NCBI RefSeq assembly: GCF_002994745.2
Contig: NC_037094.1
Coordinates: 67,022,319-67,086,318 of the forward strand
Origin: Rosa chinensis
Taxonomy: Eukaryota; Streptophyta; Magnoliopsida; Rosales; Rosaceae
Length of the DNA: 64,000 nucleotides
Direction of reading: 5' to 3'
This document shows positions 1 to 11,080 of the stretch, one piece after another. Under the pieces are notes generated by a model. The model searched no databases. It saw nothing but the letters and a program-made list of their open reading frames with translations, and had not been told where the DNA came from. The translations under genes and the position numbers were made by a program. The number at the start of each line of letters is the position of its first letter. The stretch's first letter is position 1.

Positions 1-404
1 CAAAACCTAATAAAAAGGCTGAAAATATAAAAAAGTACACAATAGTCGAAGCCCAAACAAACAGTAGGAGACCCAACAGAAATCAACAAACAAAAGAAAA
101 CCCTAATTCTAAACTTCTCATCGTCTTCAGCCGCCACAAATCCAGCACCACCAACATCCACCATGGCCGTCGTAGCTGAATTCATACAAGAAACTCCAAA
201 ATTGCAGCTTGAAAAGAGACCCCTACACCAAAGCCCAATCAAAATAACCCTGAAAATGGAAAAAAAATAAAAAATAGAGGATCTAAACACATAATTATCA
301 TCATCCCCACAGTAGAAATCTGCACCATAACATGAGATTTGCAGCCACAACTCAGAGAACAAATCTGCACATAGATAATATATATATACCATATAGAATG
401 GGGG
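1..404. other. Intergenic, no gene recognised
   Basis: This stretch is AT-rich. It has one short plus-strand open frame of about 35 codons starting near 162 and other short frames on both strands, none with a recognisable domain. I cannot assign it to a gene or a repeat. Confidence 0.4.
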
Positions 405-1240
405 TTGTTAATCCCGATCCGGTACTCAGTTGTTCGGATCGGGCAGTCTGGGCAGCCATCGAATAGATCGGATTTCCTTTGTTTTAGATCTCGGTCTATG
501 TCGACGACTTGTCCCATTGGTGTTTGCGTTAGGCGGAGAGGCCGAGGGTCTGCTATGGACCATCAACGGCGTTGTCGGATCTTGTTCGGGGATCAGATAA
601 TGGCAAAGGTTGGAGGAAGGTGATGGCAGATCAGGACTGAGGCAGGGGTTTGAAGGGAGTTTAGGCCGATGTGTGGGTTGGGTTTAGCTGATTTTGGATC
701 TGGTCCCTTCTCTGGGTTCGGTTATTGGAATTGGCTTGGCTCTAATCTAACTTGGGTCTGGATCTGGTGTGTGTGTTTTGTTTCTTCAGTTCCAGTTTTA
801 GTTTAGTTTCTGTTGTTGTTTGTGGTGACCCGGTTTGGGTCTTGTTGTGCTTCAATGTTTCCATACACCAACGCCTATTGTGATGTTGATCCTCTAAACA
901 GATTCTATCACGTGTATTCACTAGCCGAAGAGGCGGAGATGACTGGTGCGCATTCTTCCTTTTTGGGTTTGAGCCACGACTCAGTTGGTATCTCGGCGTT
1001 GGCTCGAACCATGTTGTGGCCCGTTTGCTGGATTTTGGTCATTTGTAGCCTTATTGGTGTTCTGGAGAGTTTAGCTCTATTTTTTATTTTTAGAATTTGG
1101 AAGGTATGTTCAGATCAGATGATCGGACTTGAGTTAGAAGTAGGTCTTTTGGCTGCTGTACGACATTGCATCCCTGCTTGTAACTTTCCTTCTGCTTGAA
1201 TGAAGTATGGATGATGATTTGATAAAAAAAAAAAAAAAAA
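405..1240 (+). mobile_element. Possible A-tailed retroposon (LINE-like) remnant
   Basis: The segment is more GC-rich than its flanks, carries only degraded frames, and ends in a run of 17 A at 1224-1240, just 24 bases before the ATG of the next gene. That is how 5'-truncated plant LINEs or LINE-derived retroposons end. I could not find a matching target-site duplication upstream, so the left boundary is a guess. It could instead be an unusual leader of the downstream gene. Confidence 0.3.
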
Positions 1241-1264
1241 GTTGACTTTTGCTTTACAACAAAA

Positions 1265-2140
1265 ATGGGTGGGCAACAAAAGGCTATGAACCTCCTGAAT
1301 TGTAGCTTTCTGAAACAGCCTTTCCACATTCTTACAATAACCCTCCTAAGCTTATTGCTTCCCCTCTCTTTTCTCCTCCTATCTGGACTTTCTTGTGCCA
1401 ATTGCTACTATCTCTTAACCTTGAGTACTATTGATAGTCCTCATCCTCTTTTCGGGTCCTCTACCTATTTTTGTGATTTCTGCTCCACTCTATTCCTATA
1501 CTCAACCCCTTCTCTTCACTACATCCTTGTGTCCATTGTCAGCATTGCCGCGCTTATCCACGGCCTAACAGGTGAAGTTACCATTATAGCCCAGCCTCCA
1601 TCTCCCATTTTCCGTCCCTGTTTGTACACTGCATGGATTTTCCTATGCACATTAGAAGTCTGCGTCGGTTTGGGGATCGAGGAAAGCATAGCTACGGGGA
1701 TCGATGGCTCGAGTCTCAGCAGTCTTGACAAATGTAATTTGTTGAGCAGAGTAGTGTTTTTCTTGGGCTTTCATGAGAACATGCTCCATTGGTGTAGGGT
1801 CGTGGTGAAGCCGGTGGTGGATGACACGGTTTTTGGGGGTGCTAGGGAGGAGAGGTGGGTGGAAAGGGGGGTGATGGCGGCGACCTTTGGTTGGTTGTGG
1901 TGGTGGAGGTTGAGGGATGAGATTGAGTCTTTGGTGGTTATGACTATGGCTAAGAAAGAGTTGTCAATGAATATAGGGATGACTGACTTTGTTGGTTGGT
2001 GATTGTATTATGCCACTGTAACTATTGGAATGGTTAGAGTTGTGGAGGGTTTTATGTGGCTTGCTATGGTTTTCTTATGTAGAAGAAGAGGAGGAAACAA
2101 TGTTACGAACAGTTATGGTGATCTTGAAGACAAAGTCTGA
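1265..2140 (+). pseudogene. Multi-pass membrane protein, in-frame TGA near the C-terminus
   Basis: An intronless frame encodes 245 residues up to a TGA at 2000-2002 and then continues in the same frame for 45 more codons to a TGA at 2138-2140. Hydrophobic stretches lie at about residues 20-42, 75-102 and 118-138. A conserved-looking middle follows (VDDTVFGGAREERWVERGVM, then WWWRLRDEIESL). The part after the first stop encodes another hydrophobic segment and a basic tail (FLCRRRGG), as expected for the natural end of such a protein. The codon before the stop is Trp, and TGG to TGA is the simplest cause of the break. I recognise a plant membrane-protein type but cannot name the family or its function. 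Alternatives are a sequencing error, readthrough, or a shortened protein lacking the last membrane segment. A possible retroposon A-tail lies just upstream of the ATG. Confidence 0.6.
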
Positions 2141-2443
2141 ACCAGTTGATATCATCTCAAAACCCAAATTCTTGATTTGTTTTCCTCTCTGATCAAACAA
2201 ATACCGTATTTAATTTGGATCCTTGTTTATTTGTTCCAAACTTCTACTTGTTTTTCTTGTATACTAAACTGAAAATGAAGAATTGTATCTATATTTAATT
2301 GTATTATGAAAGATGCTGGTTTATATAATATGAATGATGAACATTACCAAACTGACGGCATTGATCCAACTGGCTTCCACTTACTTTAAGCCGTTACATC
2401 CTTGAATTCTTCATCTCTGTTAAATAATGAGTATGAGTGTATG

Positions 2444-3335
2444 TGAAAATAGAATGAAAGAATGAGTTTTCTGGAAAATGGGGATTGCAAACTATGGATC
2501 AATCTTTACTGGGCAGAAATAAAAAAATTCACACAGAAAGCACAATTTTGGTTACGCAGTGAAAACCTCAATTTTGAGATTAAAAACACTGCGGAGCTCT
2601 TACTCTTGAGAACTCAAATAAAATCAATCAACTTATTGATGAAGGATATGGTTCTTTACAAACACATATAGCTCTCTACGCGGCTACAATTTCTAGACTC
2701 ACTAGAGAGGTGCTTGTCTTGAATCTTGACCTTCTTCTTCACTTGAACGATCTGCAAATATCACTCCACTTGCACCACCAATCTTCTCTACTGATCTCGA
2801 GAGAATCAATGTATATACATGAATGAACAATGAAACACTTAGACATGGAACAAGTGTTTCATCGACTCCTAGGGAACTCTTTCTCAGCAAGCAAGATACA
2901 CAATAATTCTTGCATCAAAATTCCTACCCAATCAACGCTGCTTTTATGAATATATTAAGGAGAAAATAAATTCTTAACAATTAAGACTTAACCCTAATTG
3001 GACTCCTACTAGGAAAGATCTTTTAATAAAATATATCCAATTAAAATAAACAAATCCTAAATCACCTGGGACTTCAAAAGTACGATTTTATCAGTTGGAA
3101 AATATCTTTGTAAAATAAAATCTAAAAACCAAAAGATACTTTCCAAAATTGGACTCCCAAAAACGTAGGGTTGACTAGGACTGACTCGGGATTGCAACAC
3201 ATGTTGCAATCCCGTGATTATGCATGATATGCAATTACCTGAAATTCTCTGAGATCAGTTTTGATAAACTTTGTAGGCTTCTTCAGTGCTTTATATAGGG
3301 ATGCTAACACATCAAGTATAAACTTTATACCTACA
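2444..3335 (-). mobile_element. Solo LTR of a SIRE-like copia element
   Basis: The 892-bp segment starts TGAAAATA and ends CCTACA, and is bounded by perfect 5-bp duplications GTATG (2439-2443 and 3336-3340). Its start and inner motif (cgcagtgaaaacctc) resemble the LTRs of the copia element at 38036-46930 (TGAAAATACC, cgcagtgtaaacctc), which lies on the minus strand; orientation is inferred from that. No internal retrotransposon sequence is present, so this is probably the product of LTR-LTR recombination. Confidence 0.68.
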
Positions 3336-3340
3336 GTATG

Positions 3341-4279
3341 ACTTGGTATTTGGACTACAAATTAATCTCCACTATTGACGGATAGTGAAAGATTGAAATA
3401 TCTTCAAAATGTCTGATATTTTTATGGGTATATTTTCTTTTAGAGTAACTAATATATCACAGAGAGAAAATATCTAATTTTCCACCGTTTTTGTGAAAAT
3501 TTTCCGATATCGTCAAATATTTTTGATATATTAGGTATTTGGGATATATCTCGACAAAATAAAGAAATATCTATAAAATTTGACTGGGGAAAAAAAAAAG
3601 GGTTACTTAATTATTCATAGAGAAACCTACATTATGAAATATAGAGGTTATGTGGTGGGGATGTAAAATTTTAATATTGGTTTCTAGTCAGGAAATAACC
3701 TAATAGAGAGGCAATGCTAACTATTTGAAAAAAATGCCTCGAGGCGAAATCCCCTCAAGGCAGATTTGGGTGAGGCGAAATTCCTTCAAGGCGGATTTGG
3801 GTGAGGCAAAATCCCCTCACGGCGAATCTGGGTAAGTAGAAATCCTCTCAAGGCAAATCTAAGTTAGAAGTAATTCTCTAAAGGCAAATCCTGATGAGAA
3901 AAAATTATCTCAAGGAAAATCTGAGTTAGGAGTAATCCTCTCGAGGAGAAATCCCCTTAAGACGAATCTGGATGAGAGAAATTATGATGGTGCTTAAGAG
4001 AAGATTGTTTATGAGAGGAGGACTAAAGGTGTAACTGATGATCAAAAATGCCCCATCAGATGTTGCTTCAGTTGCCTTGAGTTTTGACTCTATCAATTTA
4101 GGCACATAGCAAGCGAAGTACCTCATCTGGTTTTGCTTCATATGTCTTGGTTTGATTATTGTATTTTTGTAAACTAGTGAATGTGTTTTCAACCACTTAG
4201 AGTATCTTTTTGGATGTAGATGCAGTTGACAGTTATATATAATTATATGTAAATCTAATACATTGAATCTTAAAATATA

Positions 4280-4311
<32 letters not shown>

Positions 4312-4423
4312 CCAAAAATATTCCCTATATTTTTGATATCTCCAATTTTTAAAGTTTCGATAGATATCTCCCTAAACCCTAAGTTAATATTTCAATTATG
4401 TATGGTACAACTGTAGAAGCAAT
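3341..4423. other. Intergenic AT-rich DNA with minisatellite
   Basis: No gene was recognised. The stretch contains the 31-bp minisatellite listed separately (3742-3974) and, around 4276-4312, an AT dinucleotide run followed by a T run. Confidence 0.5.
3742..3974. repeat. 31-bp minisatellite, about 7.5 copies
   Basis: Tandem units of about 31 bp begin with aggcgaaatcccctcaaggc and end near tttgggtg. The first three units are close copies; later ones diverge progressively (for example agtagaaatcctctcaaggc). No open frame spans the array. Confidence 0.75.
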
Positions 4424-5333
4424 ATAGTAAACAAATATATCAGAAACCTTAGGGTTTAGCAGAGTGCGGTGGCGTCAGAAGTTTAAACTGAAGGTGCAGG
4501 CTGACATAGCGACTACGAGGCTTCTTATGGTGGGGCGTGGTACCACAGGCTGTTGGACGTGCGTGCTGGTGCAGGTATAGATCAAAGGAAGAGGAGTTCC
4601 GATCTCTAGTTTTGGTGTGATCTGACTTGTTGTCAGATCAAGGTTGAGCGTCGGCGTTTGAGGGAGGCAGACGAGGTGCGTTAGGGAGGCCGACTTGGTG
4701 GATCCGGGTTAGTGTATCAGGTTGTCTAGGAGGTTCGCACTGGCTTGGGCTTCCTGGACTCCTGATTTCTGGTCTTGGTCTAGCAATGAGTGACGTGCAG
4801 TAGTTGCCAGCTTGGAAGGGAGGTAGCGAAACCAGAGAAGGGCTGGTCTCGGCTGTAGTGCTCATGTTTGGTCGGCAGGGCTTTCCACCAAAAGCGATGA
4901 CGACGGTGATTGCAGGTTGGCAGTAGGGATGAGAAAGCGCTTCTGCCAGCCATTTTGCCTGGGTCTGGGCCTAGGTCTTATGGGCTCAATCTCCTATGGG
5001 CCCATCTGAGTAGGTCATGTTCCTTTCTGAATTAGGCCAGGGTGGAGGGTGCTTTGACACCCTCATCTATTACTTAGTGCTTGATGCTAACCTGGCCCGA
5101 GAGTTTTGACCTCCTTGGGCGATGTTGGGCCGTATGGTTTTTAAAGTGCCAGTTGTAATTTAGATCATGGTTCTTCGGAATTGGTAATTATCTCTAGTTG
5201 AATTGGAGAAAGTGGCTTATAGATGAGGAATTGCTCCTATTTGTTTGATAGGAAGTAGCTTTCTTTCGTACCACAATTGCGTGCTTGGAGGATGGAAGGG
5301 TAAAAGATGATTTTTCCTCAGAAGACACGGTGT

Positions 5334-6972
5334 TAGGGGTCATCATGGGCCGGGCTTAGGTCATCCCTACCCTAAATTTTAGGGCTTAGGGTCGGGTCGG
5401 GCCGGGCCAGGCTTTGACCAAGTCAATAAAACTTAGGGCCGGGCCGAGGCTTCAATATGTAAACCCTTACCCTCCCTTAAGGCCCATTTTACAAGGGTTG
5501 AAAGGGCCGGGCCGGGCCAGCCCTTTCGAATAGGGTCAGGCCAAGCCTTTCTCTGTTTAACACTTTTTAACTCAAACTCTCAAAGTGAAATCTAAACAAG
5601 GAATAACATCAAATTTGAATGACTGAAATCACTGAATGTATTTAAATCTTCAATATTGTAGTTTGAAATCTCCATATCATCAATTACAATATGACTGAAT
5701 GTCTTCAATATTATAGTCTGAAATCTCCATATCATCAGTTACAGACTTACAATAACATAAACTAAAGTTACTAAATGATGTAGCCTACATCAGTCCAACA
5801 AAAAAAAAAGTAGGAAAGGTGTCTTTCTTGAAGACTTTCGTAGTCATAATCCAATAATCCTCTCTTCCCATGAGTCTGTTAAAACACAATACAAAAATAT
5901 GTTAAAAAATAATACATTAAACCATCTATAGCAGACCATCATTACTTATGCACATAAACCCATCTGTAAATCATGCACGGCAAACAATACATATCATGAT
6001 TCATGAGTAGTTCAACTTCATTCATGAAAATAAGCCTCTTATTTGAATGTCCCTTCATTCTGAGTTCATATGGGCAGTTCATGACAACATATTATTCCTA
6101 CATTATTTCAGTTCATGATAGCACATCATTTTGACAGCAAATGAACACCACAAGTCCACAACCATACAATGCAGCAAACAACCACACTATGGGGGTGTGT
6201 GAACAACGGTAAAAAAAATCTCTATGTAAACTAACCCACTGTCCCACTCCATACAAATTGGCTAGTAATTGATTTTTCAACCACCAAATATAAAGAAATT
6301 TGCACGGAACAAAAAAAAAAAAGAATAAACACTAAACTCACCATATTAGTTTTATTCCGTTGCAGACATCTAAGAGCTAAACCCAACTACAGAGTCTTCT
6401 TCTTAAAATATGGGAGTCTTCTTCTTCCGTCTCTCTCTTTCTCAACCCAAACAGAAAACCTGAAAACACCAACAAGTAGTAGGTCATCAAATTTGAACCG
6501 TAACTAGAAAAATTCTCTGTGAAACCAAAAGAAATGTTAAATTGAGTAGCTAATTGGCGTACCTAGACAAACAATCGGGTTATTTCACTGCCCACAGTTG
6601 TGAAAATCGAAAGCTTAAGTCTTTATTCTCCAATCTCCATCATCATGCTACCCAGAAGCAAAAGCTTTTGTCTTTATTCTCGAATGCTTGCTTTTTATAT
6701 TTGTAAAGGCGTTGGCGAAGGGCGGCGACTGGGTCTCAAGGTCGACGGAGGCCGGTGACTGGGCCTCGGAGTCGGCGAAGGGCTACGACAGGTCGGACTA
6801 CAGGCGGAGGAGGAGGGGTTTACGGATTGGAGAAGGAGGATAGGTCTCGGGGTCTGCGACAGGCAGTGACAGGTTGGACGGCAAGCGGAGGAGGAGGGGT
6901 TTACGGATCAGAGAAGGAGGATGGGTTGCCAGATCGGCGAAGGGTGGTGACGGATCGGACTGCACCGTCGCC

Positions 6973-7010
<38 letters not shown>

Positions 7011-7408
7011 GGATCAGATATGGCTGATATGCAACTTGGGAAGTTTTTAGGTCGAGTGACTCAAGTCAATGACCTAGTTGACAACGCTTTGGACTTTGGA
7101 CTTGAACTTGGAGTCTGTTTAGGCAAAATAGGCCTCATAAATTAATTGGGTGCAACCATTTAGGACAGATGACAGAATATTACCCATTCTAGCAGATTTC
7201 TTATTTCCTTTCTACGTAAATATGTAAAAGAGAAAATAAATAGAAATTTTAGGGTTGGGCAGGGCCGCAGGGTAAGGCTGGGCTTCATTGGCATAACCCA
7301 TACTCTACCCTATTTAAGAAAGGGTTGGGCGGGTCGGGCCTAATGCAAGGGCCGGGTCGGGCGGGCTTAGGGCAGCTTTAGCTCCGAATGGCCAAATGGT
7401 GAGGCCTA
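5334..7408. mobile_element. Non-autonomous hAT-like transposon (2,075 bp)
   Basis: The terminal repeats are imperfect: TAGGGGTCATCATGGGCC on the left against TAGGCCTCACCATTTGGCC inverted on the right. Flanking 8-bp sequences match at 6 of 8 positions (cacggtgt 5326-5333, cacagagt 7409-7416). GGGCCGGGC-rich subterminal blocks at both ends (5350-5550, 7250-7375) are typical of plant hAT elements. No transposase is visible. The interior holds a 55-bp tandem duplication, an 81-bp direct repeat (6804-6965) and a CT run (about 6977-7007). Confidence 0.65.
5647..5743. repeat. 55-bp direct tandem repeat inside the hAT element
   Basis: Two successive copies, starting at 5647 and 5702, share tcttcaatatt.tag and gaaatctccatatcatca with a few substitutions. 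The repeat is confined to the interior of the hAT-like element. Confidence 0.65.
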
Positions 7409-7597
7409 CACAGAGTTGTTCTTTGTTTATGAGCTCGTTTTAAAAGAGAGCTCAAAATTGACTTGTAATGAATTTGCAGTACTTAAATAAAAGCTTGGTT
7501 GTTACCTCGCATTTTTTTTTGTCTTTTAAGTGTATGTAGACTTTGGCTTTTTGGCTGGTTATCTAATGCAATAAAGCTTTACTTCAAAAAAAAAAAT

Positions 7598-8941
7598 GGG
7601 GAAATGATCATTTACCCAATTTTAGCTTTAAAATTGCCCATTTACCCAAACACTCTAAGAGATTATTTCCCTAATAGGCTAATATCCGATTAAGTATTTT
7701 TAAAAAAAAAATTTGGGACAATTTTGCCTATCCTTCTTTGTCACTTAGAGAGAGAAATGATCGGAGACCTTGCCAGACTCCAGTGACCAGTGGTCGGCTG
7801 CGGACTCCGGCGACCTGTGACCGAAATCTGCGATTGGTGACCGAAATCCCGAATCCGGCTACCGGACCGGTGACCGGATTCTGGCGTCTGATTTTATTAC
7901 CCTCCAATAACACCCAGTAATCATATTATTGCCCCCCAATAAACTTGTTATTGTGGATCAATAATTAGTGAAAAATGAAGATGTTTTTAATTTTAAAAGC
8001 TTTAGGAGGTTTATCCAAATAAATAATCTTATTATTGCCCCCTAATAATACCCAATAATCATATTATTGGCCCCCAATAAACATAATATTGCCCTATAAC
8101 AAATTTTTTTTTTTGCCACCCTTACAGTCTCCTCGTACACCCCCGTCTTTATCTGAATCACAAACCTCTTCCCTACCTCTAAATTCTCCGATGCCTTATC
8201 CACCGCCTCCTACACCGTCCGGTAGTCACACCCATCCTTACACATGGTCACGTCTGCCTTTAGGTTCATGATATAGAGAGAGGCACAATTAAGTAATGAT
8301 TAAAAGGTCCATCTCCAGATCTTGATCCGAAGATCAACCTTGTAATGGGAGTCAGCAACTGAAGCCATCGATGAAGACTTACCTTTCAGTGCTACCCCTC
8401 TGATTTGCTGACACGTAACCCTAATCCCCACCTTCTTGCTCTTCAATTTCTCTCCCACTGTCACTTTCACCTTGGTGTCCATCTCCAACTTCATCGAAAC
8501 CCGCCCTTCCGCTTCAGATCCGATCTCAACGACTCCAAATCGAGGTCATTCGCCGTGGTGATGATTGACCAGAACGATGTGAAGTTCTTCGTGTCGCTGA
8601 AGAACGCCAGAATCAAGCCGTTTCCGAGAATGACTTCGTTGTTAACGGCGGAGAGAGTGAGGGCGAAGGAGTACTCGTAGGCGAAGCTGAGGTGGTCTCC
8701 AGTGAAGGAAGAAATTTGAGAGGGGAGGAGGAGAGAGAGAAGAGATCAAAGTGGGGAAAGAGTCTCTCTCTGAGAGTCTTAGAGGAGTCAAGAGAGAGAG
8801 TCTGAGGGGGGAGTGTAGTTTGTTAATTAGAATTAGGGAAAAACTGTCATTGATGTTTAAATTGGGTAAATGAGATTAAAAAACTCTTGGTGGAGTAAGT
8901 GGGCAATTTTTAAGCTAAAATTGGGTAAGTGGTCACGGCCC
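7598..8941. mobile_element. MULE-like transposon A (1,344 bp) carrying a gene fragment
   Basis: Terminal inverted repeats run about 55 bp: ggggaaatgatcatttaccc on the left and gggccgtgaccacttaccc inverted on the right, both followed by aattttagctt and ttgccca. Nine-base flanks are aaaaaaaat (7589-7597) and aaaaaaaaa (8942-8950), fitting a 9-bp TSD, although they lie in a poly(A) tail and so carry little weight alone. The ends are nearly the same as those of the element at 9511-10945, which sits in the opposite orientation and has a perfect 9-bp TSD. The interior has ATTGCCCCCCAATAA modules (7900-8095) and, on the minus strand, part of an LEA_2-type gene. Confidence 0.72.
8300..8710 (-). pseudogene. 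Captured fragment of an LEA_2 / NDR1-HIN1-like gene
   Basis: Reading on the minus strand from about 8710, the frame gives a stretch with VILGNGLILAFFSDTKNFTS, resembling the LEA_2 core (IGNGTxPAFxxxxKNTT pattern). It continues to a Lys/Arg-rich stretch and then, after a frame change near 8495, runs through LEMDTKVKVTVGEKLKSKKV to a C-terminal KVDLRIKIWRWTF and a stop at 8300. This order and ending match plant NDR1/HIN1-like (LEA hydroxyproline-rich) proteins, which are membrane-anchored. The N-terminal cytoplasmic and transmembrane part is missing. The fragment lies wholly inside the MULE, so it is probably a Pack-MULE capture. It is not expected to make a working protein. Confidence 0.6.
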
Positions 8942-8993
8942 AAAAAAAAATATAATAAATAAATATAAAATAAAAACATAGTAAACAAATATA

Positions 8994-9501
8994 CGAGCGC
9001 ATGAAGTACTTTAATTTTATTTTTCTTTTTATTCTTTTACAAAAAATATGAGGAACTTACAAGTCATTAAGAAATCAAGTATAAGCAATTAAATCAATAG
9101 ATTCGAAGTTGCCAAGAAACTGGAGAAGATCTATGAATATAATCAAGCACCAGGAATGTATCAATCTCTCTAATCCCCAGTCCCCAATCCAAGCAAGTTG
9201 ATGAATTACCTATCCACTATCACTAGTATCAAAGTTTGAGGCAAAAGCAAAAAAAAAAAAAAAAAGACCCATATAATCTCAAAAGGTAACACCACCAACT
9301 ACCAACAACCAACAACTAACCACTGTACCTTGTCTTGTACCTACGTAGCTCCTTCACCATGAAAACTCATTCAACTTTAGTCTCCTTTGAGCTTCTCTCC
9401 ATTTGCAGTTCTCAGTCCTGTTTTACCATACTCCAAAAAAGTTATACCTTTCCTTTGTAATTATATAATCAATCATAGGAAGTATAAAACTAAACTAACC
9501 G
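8994..9501. other. Intergenic, nothing recognised
   Basis: About 500 bp between the retroposon's right duplication and the left duplication of the next MULE. It contains an A run near 9250-9266 and no supported gene. Confidence 0.5.
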
Positions 9502-9510
9502 AAAAGTTAA

Positions 9511-10945
9511 GGGGCTGTGACCACTTACCCAATTTCAGCTTCAAAATTGCCCATTTACTCCACTAAGAGTTTTTTTAACCTCATTTACCCAATTCAATAT
9601 TAAATGACAATTTCAACCTTCAACTAATTAAAAAATTGCAGGTTCACTCTCTCTATCTCTCTCTGCAGCTGCAGACTCTCTCCCTCTCTCTCTCTCTCTC
9701 TCTCATCTCTTTCCAATGAGGAACATCCCCATCGATTTTGGCAGCGCAAGTTCGGCTCTTGATGGCGACGGAGACGGCGGCAACACGGTGAGGCTGAGTG
9801 ACTCCAATTAACGACGCTACTTTTCCCTTGCGGCTTTCCTTTCCCGGACATAGGTGACGCTTCGAAGCTCCACGCTCCAAGTTCAGGTATGGGCTTCGCT
9901 CGGACACTTCAACATCGCTCAGACGGCGTCGTTCACCAAGTTCGGGTCTGGGCTTCAAGTTCTCAGAGCGTCGTTCTCCAAGTTCTCGGACGTTGACGCT
10001 TCAACGTCGCTCAGACACATCGTTCTGTTGGATTTTTTCTTTTTTTTTGGGTAAATTTTTTTCATGGAATCAATTTTTGTTCGGTTTGCTTCACCGTAAA
10101 CAATAATTTTTTTTTTTTGGTAAAATTGGGGCAGAATGCCCAGAAGGAAAGGAAAAAGAAAACAGAAATTCTTTTAGGGGACAATAATATGATTTTTTGG
10201 GGGCAATAATATGATTATTGAGAGGCAATAAAATGAGTATAATGAAGCTCTTCAATTTTGCTTCACCGTAATCAATTTTTTTTTTTTGGTTTTTGACAAA
10301 ATTGGGGCAGAATGCCCAGAAGGAAAGAAAAAAGAAAACAGAAAAAAAATTTAGGGGGCAATAATATGATTATTGGGAGGCAATAATATGATTATTGGGG
10401 GACAATAATATGAGTATTGGAGGGCAATAATATAATTACAGGATATTATTAGGGGGTAATAAAATCAAACGCAGGAATTCGGTCATCAGTCCGGTACAAT
10501 AATATGATTATTGGGGGGCAATAATATGTTTATTGGGAGGCAATAATATGATTACTGGACATTATTAGGGGACAATAAAATCAGACACTGGAATCCGGTC
10601 ACCAGTCCAGTAGCCGGATTCCGGTGACCGGTCGCTGATTCCTGTCATTGGTTACCGGAGTCCCGTCACCGGTCGCCGGAGACCGCGGCCGGCCATTGGT
10701 CACTGGAGACTGCGGCCGGCCATTGGTCTCTGGAGCACAGCAAGGTGGATGATGACTTCTCTCTCTAATTGAGAAAGAATGATAGGGCAAAAAAGTCTCA
10801 AAAATAAATAAAAAAATGAAAAAAGAATTAATTGGATATTAGGGAAATAATCTCTTAGAGTGTTTTGGGTAAATGAGGTTAAAAAAAAGTTGGTGGAACA
10901 AGTGGATAATTTTTAAGTTGAAATTAGGTAAATGATCATTTCCCC
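9511..10945. mobile_element. MULE-like transposon B (1,435 bp)
   Basis: A perfect 9-bp duplication AAAAGTTAA flanks the element (9502-9510 and 10946-10954). Its left end (ggggctgtgaccacttaccc) matches the right end of element A, and its right end, inverted (ggggaaatgatcatttacc), matches the left end of A, so A and B are inverted relative to each other. The interior has a CT-rich, GC-rich exon-like block (9650-10030) of unknown origin and a long run of AATAATATG modules. No transposase is visible. Confidence 0.85.
10183..10570. repeat. Tandem GGCAATAATATGATTATTGG modules in MULE B
   Basis: Short modules of the form ggggcaataatatgattatt recur many times with small changes, some followed by gacaataaaatca. 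Because aataat and attatt alternate, each unit can fold on itself. The same module, inverted, occurs in MULE A (7900-8095), and a diverged form (ctattgccccccc, caatagac) occurs in MULE C (33715-33900). It is therefore a family feature and not a local microsatellite. Confidence 0.75.
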
Positions 10946-11080
10946 AAAAGTTAAAATCTGCTTTGCTGTTTACAGTCGATATAAATGAATAAGACTGAAG
11001 TGGATAAACTGGTAGCAATTCAGTCCTTCGGACTCCTTCCCCCATGGTGTATTCCTCTTTATTACCGCAAATCCATACAG

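Larger units (their letters stand above)
4440..8977 (+). mobile_element. A-tailed LINE-type retroposon split by two DNA transposons
   Basis: A 16-bp duplication (atagtaaacaaatata) sits at 4424-4439 and again at 8978-8993. Inside the right copy is an A-rich tail. Native sequence is 4440-5333, 7417-7597 and about 8951-8977, roughly 1.1 kb. It ends in the L1-like 3' motif aataaagctttacttc before poly(A). No intact protein remains; the GC-rich 5' part may derive from a LINE coding region. The hAT at 5334-7408 split the body and the MULE at 7598-8941 landed in the poly(A) tail. Confidence 0.65.

Noticed and set aside
813..1199. A 128-residue frame upstream of the membrane-protein gene
   Set aside because: No domain was recognised and it lies in a possible retroposon remnant; not supported as a gene.
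9624..9958. Minus-strand frames over a CT/GA run in MULE B
   Set aside because: They read through low-complexity DNA and give Arg/Glu repeats only.
10183..10570. Possible CRISPR-like array because of regular short repeats
   Set aside because: Units are irregular, lack unique spacers of constant length, and sit within a plant DNA transposon.
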